Notes under the pieces: model-generated
The model's input: the letters and a program-made list of their open reading frames with translations, nothing else
Database searches by the model: none
Told to the model about the DNA's origin: nothing
Shown here: one piece after another, positions 17,146 to 24,267 of the stretch
How the letters are laid out: each line of letters starts with the position of its first letter
How positions within the stretch are numbered: the first letter of the stretch is position 1
Source of the DNA: Prauserella rugosa
GTDB taxonomy: Bacteria; Actinomycetota; Actinomycetes; Mycobacteriales; Pseudonocardiaceae
Reading direction: 5' to 3'
Length of the DNA stretch: 64,000 nt
NCBI RefSeq assembly: GCF_000719975.1
Contig: NZ_JOIJ01000006.1
Span: 124,001-188,000 of the forward strand
Position numbers and translations under genes: made by a program

Positions 17146-17242
17146 CCTCCGCGTATTGATATGCATGGTTAGCCTGACTCAGCATCGACGTTCAGATCCT
17201 CCGAGGATTCACCCACACGAACCGATCGGGCGCGACAATTCC

Positions 17243-17272
17243 TTGACATAGATTGCGGGCCGACCCAATACT
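17243..17272 (+). promoter_or_regulatory. Sigma70-like promoter of the P450 gene
   Basis: TTGACA at 17243-17248 and AATACT at 17267-17272 are separated by 18 bp. Transcription would start near 17279, giving a leader of about 70 nt. The rest of the 207-bp gap (17146-17352) shows no other convincing site. Confidence 0.55.
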
Positions 17273-17352
17273 GCTCGCCGTGTGACCCAGGCCTCACTCG
17301 GCGCCCGCGGCCTGTTCCGGATCAGTCGTCGGATCAAAGGAGATCCCGCATC

Positions 17353-18564
17353 ATGACCGCTCTCCAGGACGCGCCCGACATCCTGTCGGCGGAGTTCGCC
17401 CGGAATCCCTACCCGTACTACCGGATCATGCGGGACCAGCACCCGTTGATCTGGCACGAGGGGATGCAGAGCTACATCGTCTCCCGATACGACGACGTCG
17501 AGAAGGCGTTCCGCGACCCGGTGTTCACCAGCAAGAACTACGACTGGCAGCTCGAACCCGTGCACGGCAGGACCATCCTGCAGATGGACGGACGCGAGCA
17601 CGCCACCCACCGGGCGCTCGTGTCCGCGGCGTTCCGGGGCAACGAGCTGGAGACGAAGTTCCGGCCGGTCATCGAGCGCAACAGCCGCGAGCTGATCGAG
17701 CGTCTGCGTGGCCGGAATCCGGTCGACCTCGTCGAAGCGTTCGCCACGCGGTTCCCGATCAACGTCATCGTCGACATGCTCGGACTTCCCAAGAGTGACC
17801 ACGACCGGTTCCACCGCTGGTACACGTCGATCATGGCGTTCCTGTCGAACCTCACGCAGGATCCCGACGTGATGGCCGAGGGCGCGCGTACGCGCGACGA
17901 GTTCGCGGCGTATCTGATTCCGATCATCCGGCAGCGCCGCGCCGATCCGGGCGACGACCTTCTGTCCACTTTGTGCGCGGCCGAGATCGACGGCGAACGG
18001 ATGACCGACGAGGAGATCAAGGCCTTCTGCAGTCTGCTGTTGACCGCAGGCGGCGAAACGACGGACAAGGCGATCACCAGCATGATGAAGAACCTGCTCG
18101 AACACCCCGAGCAGCTCGACGCCGTTCGCGCGGACCGGACCCTCATCGGAGCGGCGTTCGCCGAGACACTCCGGTTCTCCCCTCCGGTGCACATGATCAT
18201 GCGCCAGCCCGACGAGGATGTCGAGCTCTCGGGCGGTGTCGTGCCCGCGGGCAGCACCGTCACCTGTCTCATCGGCGCGGCGGGCCGGGACGACCGGCAC
18301 TACGCGAACCCCGAGAACTTCGACATCTTCCGCGACGATCTGACGACCACGAAGGCGTTCTCCGCCGCGGCCGACCATCTCGCCTTCTGCCTGGGCAGGC
18401 ACTTCTGCGTCGGTGCGATGCTGGCGAAGACGGAGATCGAGATCGGCGTCGGCATGCTGCTCGACGCCATGCCGACGGTGCGGTTCTCCGACGGTGCACC
18501 GCCGGAGGCCGGGGTGTTCACGCGCGCACCGACCGAGCTCTGGGTCGACTGCACGCCGGCCTGA
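17353..18564 (+). CDS. Cytochrome P450 (class I, soluble)
   Basis: A 403-residue bacterial P450. The I-helix oxygen-binding motif is AGGETTD (about 233-239), the K-helix ExxR is ETLR, and the heme loop FCLGRHFCVGA carries the thiolate Cys. A GGAG ribosome site (AAAGGAGATCCC) precedes the ATG. It needs a ferredoxin and reductase, neither of which is adjacent. No obvious pathway partner flanks it: a two-component system lies upstream and a convergent cache-domain gene downstream. The substrate cannot be read from sequence; hydroxylation of a lipid, terpenoid or xenobiotic is typical. Confidence 0.93.
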   Translation: MTALQDAPDILSAEFARNPYPYYRIMRDQHPLIWHEGMQSYIVSRYDDVEKAFRDPVFTSKNYDWQLEPVHGRTILQMDGREHATHRALVSAAFRGNELETKFRPVIERNSRELIERLRGRNPVDLVEAFATRFPINVIVDMLGLPKSDHDRFHRWYTSIMAFLSNLTQDPDVMAEGARTRDEFAAYLIPIIRQRRADPGDDLLSTLCAAEIDGERMTDEEIKAFCSLLLTAGGETTDKAITSMMKNLLEHPEQLDAVRADRTLIGAAFAETLRFSPPVHMIMRQPDEDVELSGGVVPAGSTVTCLIGAAGRDDRHYANPENFDIFRDDLTTTKAFSAAADHLAFCLGRHFCVGAMLAKTEIEIGVGMLLDAMPTVRFSDGAPPEAGVFTRAPTELWVDCTPA

Positions 18565-18591
18565 GCCGCGTCCCCGGGCGGGCCGGACGTC

Positions 18592-19305
18592 TCAGACGTC
18601 GGCCTGGACCAGGCGCCAGCCGACGTCGCCGCCGACCTCGGCCGACTCCGCCCAGTGGGCGTCGACGTCGCGGCGCAGCAGTGTCCCGCTCCACCAGCGG
18701 GCACTGGTCGAGGCCACCACGCGGTCGTGATCGTTGAGCAGGACCGTGTCCGCGGGCCCCGACCGCACCGACTCCAGCAGCAGGCGTTCCACGCCTTCGA
18801 CCGCGACGTCGGCACCCAGCACGTCGACGAACCCGTCGGGGTGCGCCACGGGAACGGCCATGGTGACGGTGTGCTCGTTCGTGCCCGCGAAGTCGACGAA
18901 CGGCCCGGTGACCGCAGGCCGGCGACTCCGCTGCGGCCGGGAGAACCATTCCTTGCTCGCGTAGTCGTAGAAGTAGTGGTGCTGCGGGTCGAGTTCGTGC
19001 GTGACGAAGTGGGCGGGTTCACCGTCGTCACTGCGCCACCACTCCATCCACCGCGGCGCGTCGGCCAGATGATCCTCGTCGAACGCCAGACCCACGCCCT
19101 GGGCGAAACCGCGATGCCGGTCGAGCAGCGCGAGCAGTGGCGGCTTCACCTGCGCCAGATCCGCGCGCCGGGGCGGCCGTCCGCCGCGCGCGAGGATCCC
19201 GACGATCTCGGTCGCCGTGGAATCCAGATCCGCGAGCAGCGTGTCGACCCGCGCACGGACGCGTTCGGCGGAACGGCGCAGCGACTCGGGAGCATCGTCG
19301 GTCAC
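18592..19305 (-). CDS. Cache-domain (PDC-like) ligand-sensing protein
   Basis: A 237-residue protein read from GTG 19305, which has AGGAGGAG just upstream; an earlier GTG at 19350 overlaps the GntR stop. After an N-terminal helical segment there is a cache-like region with WMEWWRSDDGE, the ligand-pocket type stretch FYDYASKEWFSRPQR, and DVLGADVAVEGVERLLL near the C-terminus. No membrane segment, kinase or methyl-accepting domain is present, so it appears to be a stand-alone cytosolic sensor. It is co-directional with the GntR gene (34 bp apart) and may sense the substrate of the divergent oxidase/EutH operon. Confidence 0.7.
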   Translation of the reverse strand: MTDDAPESLRRSAERVRARVDTLLADLDSTATEIVGILARGGRPPRRADLAQVKPPLLALLDRHRGFAQGVGLAFDEDHLADAPRWMEWWRSDDGEPAHFVTHELDPQHHYFYDYASKEWFSRPQRSRRPAVTGPFVDFAGTNEHTVTMAVPVAHPDGFVDVLGADVAVEGVERLLLESVRSGPADTVLLNDHDRVVASTSARWWSGTLLRRDVDAHWAESAEVGGDVGWRLVQADV

Positions 19306-19339
19306 GACTCTCCTCCTTCTCGCGTGCGCGGCGTGGTCA

Positions 19340-20083
19340 TCATGATTCACCCCGGACCACCAGGTCCAGATGCAGATCGAGCAGGTGCTGCACGCGGCGT
19401 TCCACGTTCTGCATCGCCGCGGCGCGCGCGGCCTCGGCGTCGGCGGCCTCGATCGCGGCGACGAGCTCGGCGTGCGCGCTCTCGGTGACGGGGTGATGCT
19501 CCGCCTCGCCCCCGACCATCCAGAACAGCGACGCCAGCTCGTCGTGCAACTGCACGATGGACTGCGTCAACCGCACCGAGTGGGCGATCACCCCGATCTC
19601 GATGTGGAAGCGGCTGTCGGCCCGCCGCCGTTCGTCCGCGGTGTCGGCGGCACGGAACTGCTGGGCCAGCGAACGCAGCCGCTCCACGTCGTCTCCGGCC
19701 GCCCGCTGGGCGGCCAGTCGTGCCGCGCCCCCGATCACCGTGGCACAGGCGTCACCGAGATCACGCAACGAATCGGCGCCCCACTCGCGCAGTTCGTGGC
19801 GCACCGCCTCCGGAGCCTGCTTCGACACGGCGCGGACGAAGCTGCCACCGCCCCGTCCACGCCGGGTCTCGATGACCCCGCGCTGGCGCAGCGTCTCCAG
19901 CGCCTGGCGCAGTGTTCCGGTGGAAACGCCCAGTTCGGCGGCCAGTTCCGATTCCGGGGGAAGTCGGTCGCCGTGGCTGAGCAAGCCGACGTCGATGGCG
20001 GTCTCCAGTTGGCGCGCCACGTTGTGGGGCAGTCCCGGACCGTCGCCGGCCGACGGTCTCAGGTACGCAGCGAAACTCGACAC
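19340..20083 (-). CDS. GntR-family regulator with FCD domain
   Basis: A 247-residue regulator from GTG 20083 (AGAAGGG upstream); ATG 20104 is an alternative. The winged helix-turn-helix covers about 20-85 with GDRLPPESELAAELGVSTGT and LRQRGVIETRRGRGGGSFV. The C-terminal FCD domain (about 100-240) holds the conserved metal/ligand histidine pattern including DSRFHIEIG and ESAHAELVAAIEAAD. FadR-subfamily proteins are usually repressors relieved by an acid metabolite. The divergent promoter region has a palindrome in the spacer, consistent with repression of the oxidase/EutH genes. Confidence 0.85.
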   Translation of the reverse strand: MSSFAAYLRPSAGDGPGLPHNVARQLETAIDVGLLSHGDRLPPESELAAELGVSTGTLRQALETLRQRGVIETRRGRGGGSFVRAVSKQAPEAVRHELREWGADSLRDLGDACATVIGGAARLAAQRAAGDDVERLRSLAQQFRAADTADERRRADSRFHIEIGVIAHSVRLTQSIVQLHDELASLFWMVGGEAEHHPVTESAHAELVAAIEAADAEAARAAAMQNVERRVQHLLDLHLDLVVRGES

Positions 20084-20227
20084 CGCCCACCCTTCTCTGC
20101 TCATCCGGCCGGTCCGATCGTGAGGGCCCGCTCCGACCCGCGCGACGTGCGCATATGCACCTTCGGCCCCTTCCGTCACGGTACGACACCGCCGCGGTGC
20201 GCCTGCCGCACCCGGTTCCATACCACC

Positions 20228-20256
20228 TTGTCATTTAAATTTGAGTGTTTTATGTT
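20228..20256 (+). promoter_or_regulatory. Promoter with palindromic operator for the oxidase-EutH operon
   Basis: TTGTCA at 20228-20233 and TATGTT at 20251-20256 are separated by exactly 17 bp. The palindrome ATTTAAAT lies inside the spacer at 20233-20240, in an AT-rich island that stands out from the surroundings. A GntR protein bound there would block RNA polymerase. The rest of the 331-bp gap (20084-20414) is a likely leader of about 150 nt plus GC-rich sequence in which I see no gene. Confidence 0.6.
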
Positions 20257-20414
20257 TCCAGCGCCGCCATCCACTCGGGTGTCGCCGACAGGGGTTCGAC
20301 GCCCGGGCGACCCGGACCGGCCGTCAGCCGTGCGATGTCGCACCGCCCACGGCGGGGCACGCCCGCGGCCGACAGGAGACCGCAGATCCGCCCGCACGAG
20401 ATCGGAGCATTGAC

Positions 20415-21677
20415 GTGACCGAACCGCCACTTTCCGCGCCGACGAGCTACGACCGGGTCTGGACCAACTGGGCGGGAAACCACACCGCCACCGCGGCGAT
20501 CTACGCCCGGCCGCGCGACGAGGACGAGGTCGTCGACGCCGTCCGCTATGCGATCCGGCAGGGCATGAACGTGCGGGTCGCCGGCACGGGGCATTCGTTC
20601 ACGCCGATCGTGCCGACCGGTGGGCTCATGCTCGATCTGACCCAGCTCAGTGGCGTGACGACGACCGATCCGCAGCGCCTGCGCGCGACGGCGTTGTCGG
20701 GCACCACCGTCGGCAAGCTCGGTGAGCCGTTGTGGAACGCCGGACTGTCACTGTCCAATCAGGGCGACATCGACAAGCAGGTCATCGCAGGCGCACTCTC
20801 CACCGCGACGCACGGTTCGGGCATCGAACTGCCCAACATGTCCGCCGCGATGCGCCGCGTGCGCCTGGTCAACGGCCACGGCGAGGTCGTCGAGATCGGC
20901 GAGGACCGGATGCGCGAGCTGCGCGCGGCGCAGGTGGCGATCGGTTCGCTGGGGGTGATGCTCGAGGTCGAGCTCGCCGTCTCCCCCGCGTACTACATCA
21001 AGGAGGAGATCAGCTATCGGCCGTGGGAGGAGATCGAGGCGAACTGGGATGCGCTGATCGCCGACCACCGGCACTTCTCGTTCTTCTGGTGCCCTGCCGA
21101 CCACTCCGTCGATCTGTACCAGTTGCCGGCACCTCCCGATCAACCGATGCACAACCACTGCTACGTCAAGATCTACGACGAGGTCGAGGTCACCGAGCCG
21201 GACGGACTGGTCTCCGACGACGTCGGCAACCGCACCGACCGTGCCTACCGTGTCTACCCTGGCGGCTACGACGAGCCGTTCCACGAGATGGAGTACATGG
21301 TCGCCGCCGAGCACGGACTCGAGGCGCTGAACACGATCCGCAGGCTCATGCTCGACGAGTTCCCCGACCAGTTCTATCCGATCGAGGTCCGCTGGACCGC
21401 CGCCGACGACGCGTACCTGTCGCCGAACTACCGGCGCGACACGATGGTGATCTCCGTGTCCGGCGCGCCCGGCACGGACTACTGGCCGTTCCTGCGCGCC
21501 GTCGACCAGCGACTGCAGCCGTACCAGGCCCGCCCGCACTGGGGGAAGATCCACTTCATGACGCGGGACCGGCTGCCCGAGCTGTTCCCCGAGTTCGACA
21601 CGTTCCTGGCCGTGCGCCGGGAGTTCGATCCGGACGGTGTGTTCCTCAACGACCACCTGCGCCCGCTCCTTCGCTGA
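20415..21677 (+). CDS. FAD-linked alcohol/lactone oxidase (D-arabinono-1,4-lactone oxidase family)
   Basis: A 420-residue flavoprotein starting at GTG 20415. The N-terminal PP-loop FAD-binding domain has RVAGTGHSFTPI, whose His is the usual covalent FAD attachment site, and GALSTATHGSG. The C-terminal ALO domain ends with GKIHFM and the FDPDGVFLND motif. The family includes gulonolactone, arabinonolactone and alditol oxidases, which use O2 and release H2O2. The next gene, 30 bp away, is an EutH-like permease, so the substrate may be a small amino-alcohol or polyol taken up by it. The GntR/FCD protein diverges from this operon. Confidence 0.83.
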   Translation: MTEPPLSAPTSYDRVWTNWAGNHTATAAIYARPRDEDEVVDAVRYAIRQGMNVRVAGTGHSFTPIVPTGGLMLDLTQLSGVTTTDPQRLRATALSGTTVGKLGEPLWNAGLSLSNQGDIDKQVIAGALSTATHGSGIELPNMSAAMRRVRLVNGHGEVVEIGEDRMRELRAAQVAIGSLGVMLEVELAVSPAYYIKEEISYRPWEEIEANWDALIADHRHFSFFWCPADHSVDLYQLPAPPDQPMHNHCYVKIYDEVEVTEPDGLVSDDVGNRTDRAYRVYPGGYDEPFHEMEYMVAAEHGLEALNTIRRLMLDEFPDQFYPIEVRWTAADDAYLSPNYRRDTMVISVSGAPGTDYWPFLRAVDQRLQPYQARPHWGKIHFMTRDRLPELFPEFDTFLAVRREFDPDGVFLNDHLRPLLR

Positions 21678-21707
21678 GCCGTCCCCCACCGGAAAGGAGG
21701 AGGGCGC

Positions 21708-22934
21708 GTGGAGTCCTTCGGGAACCTGATCATCTACATCATGATGGCGTTCGTCCTGATCGGAGCGATCGCCTCGATCCGCGACGACGAGAACGGCCTC
21801 GGTAAGGAGTTCAAGGAGGGTCTGCACTCGATCGGTGCGATCTTCATTCCCGTCGCCGGGATCATGGCCGCCATCCCGTATCTGTCGGCACTCGTCGAAT
21901 CGGCGGCCGGTCCGCTGTTCGACGCGATCGGCGCGGATCCGGCCATCGCCGCCACCAGTCTGATCGCCGTCGACATGGGCGGCTACCAGTTGGCCCACGA
22001 GACCGCCGCCACGACCGGCGGCTGGATCATGGCCGCCGTGGTGGGCTACATGGCCGGGGCCACGATCATCTTCACCGTGCCGGTCGGCATGGCCATGGTG
22101 GACAGACGCGACCACCGTTACATGGCGCTGGGCATCATGTCCGGTGTGCTGGCGATCCCGATCGGCGTGCTCATCACGACGACGCTGTTGGTCGCGACGT
22201 CGACGACGGTGCGCGGCGAGGTCTCCGGAACCAGCGCGTCCGACACGGCACTGTCCGGATTGGACACGGGTGCGATCCTGCTGAACCTGTTGCCGCTGAC
22301 CGTGTTCGTCCTCGCCCTCGCCGCGGCGCTGTGGTTCGTACCCAACGTGATGATCCGCCTGTTCATCTGGTTCGGCCGGATCCTGGACGCGCTCTTGAAG
22401 CTCGTGCTGGCGGTGAGCATCATCGAGCACTTCACCGGCGTGTTCTCCACCGTGTTCGGCAGCTGGGGCTTCGACCCGATCATCGCCGACACCGAGGATC
22501 AGTACCGGGCGCTGGAAGTCGCGGGCAACATCGGCATCATGCTCGCCGGTGCGTTCCCCATGGTGTACATGCTGCGCAAGGGCCTCGCCCGGCCGCTGGG
22601 TGCGCTCGGCCGGCGCGTCGGCATGAGTGCCGAGGGCACGGCCGGCCTGCTCGCCGCGGTGGCGAACGTGCTCGCGCTGTTCCGGCTCGTGCGGCACATG
22701 CCGCCGAAGGACAAGGTGCTGTGCATCGCCTTCGCCGTCTGCGCCGCGTTCCTGGTGGGCGACCACCTGGCGTTCACGGCGAACTTCCAGCCGAACCTCA
22801 TCGGCCCGCTGCTGGTGGGCAAGCTCGTCGGCGGTCTGCTGGCGATCGGTCTGGCGGCACTCATCACGATGCCCGTCGTGCGCGCCCTCGCCGCACAGGA
22901 ACGCGACGAGGACACCGCACCGGCGGCGTCCTGA
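21708..22934 (+). CDS. eutH: EutH-like ethanolamine permease
   Basis: A 408-residue membrane protein with about ten spans, from GTG 21708 after a strong AAAGGAGG site. It follows EutH through its length: IIYIMMAFVLIGA at the start, a conserved SLIAVDMGGYQLAHE segment, PVGMAMVDRRDHRYMALGIM, and CAAFLVGDHLAFTANFQPN near the C-terminus. EutH imports ethanolamine. No ethanolamine ammonia-lyase (EutBC) or microcompartment gene is present; instead the gene is paired with a flavin oxidase. A broader amino-alcohol or polyol specificity is possible. Confidence 0.85.
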   Translation: MESFGNLIIYIMMAFVLIGAIASIRDDENGLGKEFKEGLHSIGAIFIPVAGIMAAIPYLSALVESAAGPLFDAIGADPAIAATSLIAVDMGGYQLAHETAATTGGWIMAAVVGYMAGATIIFTVPVGMAMVDRRDHRYMALGIMSGVLAIPIGVLITTTLLVATSTTVRGEVSGTSASDTALSGLDTGAILLNLLPLTVFVLALAAALWFVPNVMIRLFIWFGRILDALLKLVLAVSIIEHFTGVFSTVFGSWGFDPIIADTEDQYRALEVAGNIGIMLAGAFPMVYMLRKGLARPLGALGRRVGMSAEGTAGLLAAVANVLALFRLVRHMPPKDKVLCIAFAVCAAFLVGDHLAFTANFQPNLIGPLLVGKLVGGLLAIGLAALITMPVVRALAAQERDEDTAPAAS

Positions 22935-22981
22935 CCACACGCGACGGACCTGCCGCAATCACGCGCGAACTGTCACGCGCC

Positions 22982-23015
22982 ACCGGCCGCCCTCCCACCG
23001 GGGAGGGCGGCCGGT
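22982..23015. terminator. Perfect bidirectional terminator hairpin
   Basis: ACCGGCCGCCCTCCC pairs perfectly with GGGAGGGCGGCCGGT across a 4-nt ACCG loop. It lies between the convergent EutH-like and GNAT genes and should end both transcripts. Confidence 0.85.
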
Positions 23016-23018
23016 CGT

Positions 23019-23573
23019 TCATGGCGTCCCCGCGACATCACCGGCGACGGGACGGGAGAAGTACAGCACCTCGGCGGTCCGCCCGGACGGCGCGGTGTCC
23101 GTGCCGCGGCCACGGCATACGAACCCCGCCGCGACGAGCACGCGGTGGGATGCCGCGTTCTCCGGCATGGTTCGGGCGGTGAGTTCGCTCAGACCGCTGC
23201 CGCTCGCGAAGCGAGCGGCGAGTGCCAGACCGGCGGCGGTCACCCCGGATCCGCGATGCGCCGGGTGCACCCAGAACCCGACCTCCGCCCGCCGGTCGGT
23301 CACGTCGAACAGCACCACGCTGCCCAGGAACTCGTCCCGCTCGATGTCGGCGACGGCAAGGACCGCGAGGTCGCCACGCGCCAACCCCGGCAGCACCTCC
23401 CGCTCGATCATCGACCGCACCGACTCGGGTGTGTACTCGGGCTCAGGCAGATGTCCGTACCGCCGCACGTCCGGGTCCGCGGAACCCTCGGCGAACGCGA
23501 CCGCATCGCCGAAGCTCAGCGGACGAAGGCGCACCCGTTCATGGCACAGCGGAAGCAGATCGGCGTCGAGCAT
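23019..23573 (-). CDS. GNAT-family N-acetyltransferase
   Basis: A 184-residue RimJ/RimL-type acetyltransferase. It has RLRPLSFGDAVAFAEGSAD at the N-terminus, the acetyl-CoA loop in VHPAHRGSGVTAAGLALA, and the final ENAASHRVLVAAGFVCRGRG motif. It starts at ATG 23573, only 28 bp from the divergent TetR gene, with no Shine-Dalgarno, so the transcript is probably near-leaderless. It acetylates either a small molecule (detoxification) or a protein N-terminus. Control by the neighbouring TetR protein is likely. Confidence 0.85.
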   Translation of the reverse strand: MLDADLLPLCHERVRLRPLSFGDAVAFAEGSADPDVRRYGHLPEPEYTPESVRSMIEREVLPGLARGDLAVLAVADIERDEFLGSVVLFDVTDRRAEVGFWVHPAHRGSGVTAAGLALAARFASGSGLSELTARTMPENAASHRVLVAAGFVCRGRGTDTAPSGRTAEVLYFSRPVAGDVAGTP

Positions 23574-23583
23574 CCACTAAAAC

Positions 23584-23590
23584 TAACATA
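23584..23590. promoter_or_regulatory. Shared bidirectional -10 element
   Basis: TAACATA reads TAACAT on the plus strand and TATGTT on the minus strand, two TANNNT -10 boxes offset by 1 bp. The two start codons (GNAT at 23573, TetR at 23602) are 28 bp apart, so both mRNAs would have leaders of only about 4-6 nt. No clear -35 is visible on either side. Confidence 0.55.
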
Positions 23591-23601
23591 GGTCGGATAA
23601 C

Positions 23602-24228
23602 ATGGTCCGCGTGAGCTACTGGGACCATCGCAAACCTGTCCGGCGGGAACGCGCGGTCGACATCGATGCGGCAGCACAGGCGGCGGTCGACCTCCTCGAC
23701 TCCGGCGGCCTACGGGCGCTGACCCTGCGCGCCGTCGCGAACCGACTCGAGGTCGCCCCGCCGAGCCTGTACTCCCGCGTGGAGTCCGTGGACGACCTGT
23801 TCGACCTCGCCCTCGACCGGGCACTCGGGTGTGACCCCGAACTGACCCGGACCGTGGACGAGGCCGGCATCGAGGAGCTCGTGCTCTCCTACTACCGCCA
23901 TGTCCTGCGCCACCGCTGGGTGTGCCACGTGATCGCGATGCGCGCGCCGCGAGGACCGCACTACCTTCGCCTGTCGGAACGACTGTGCACGCTGCTGGTC
24001 GACAGCGGGGTCGCTGCTCCGCTGAGTGCCGCGTACGCACTGTCGAACTTCGCCATCGGCAGCGCCGCCACCGCACCCGTCGCCGGCAGCGAACACCACG
24101 CTCCGGTGGATCCGGCGTCGGCACCGACGTACGCTCGCCTGCACCGGCGACAACGTCATGCCGACGCCGAACGCACTGTCCGCGAAGGCATCGCCGCCCT
24201 GGCCGCGCATTTCGGCGCACGCGGCTGA
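23602..24228 (+). CDS. TetR-family regulator
   Basis: A 208-residue protein. The N-terminal helix-turn-helix (about 15-60) has DLLDSGGLRALTLRAVANRL and the SLYSRVESVDDLFDLAL recognition region. The C-terminus is a TetR_C-like ligand domain with YYRHVLRHRWVCHVIAM. No ribosome site precedes the ATG; GTG 23611 is an alternative. Since it shares a 28-bp promoter with the divergent GNAT gene, one bound dimer would block both. The inducer is unknown. Confidence 0.85.
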   Translation: MVRVSYWDHRKPVRRERAVDIDAAAQAAVDLLDSGGLRALTLRAVANRLEVAPPSLYSRVESVDDLFDLALDRALGCDPELTRTVDEAGIEELVLSYYRHVLRHRWVCHVIAMRAPRGPHYLRLSERLCTLLVDSGVAAPLSAAYALSNFAIGSAATAPVAGSEHHAPVDPASAPTYARLHRRQRHADAERTVREGIAALAAHFGARG

Positions 24229-24267
24229 CGCCGACCTCTCCGCCGGCGCCGACCCGGAGCCCGGCCG

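Noticed and set aside
17167..17178. GGTTAGCCTGAC, partly like an IdeR/DtxR iron box, ahead of the P450 gene
   Set aside because: Only about 11 of 17 positions match and the second half-site is poor. Not enough to call.
20084..20414. A small gene in the 331-bp gap before the flavin oxidase
   Set aside because: No frame has a ribosome site and sensible composition. The gap is better explained by promoter, operator and leader.
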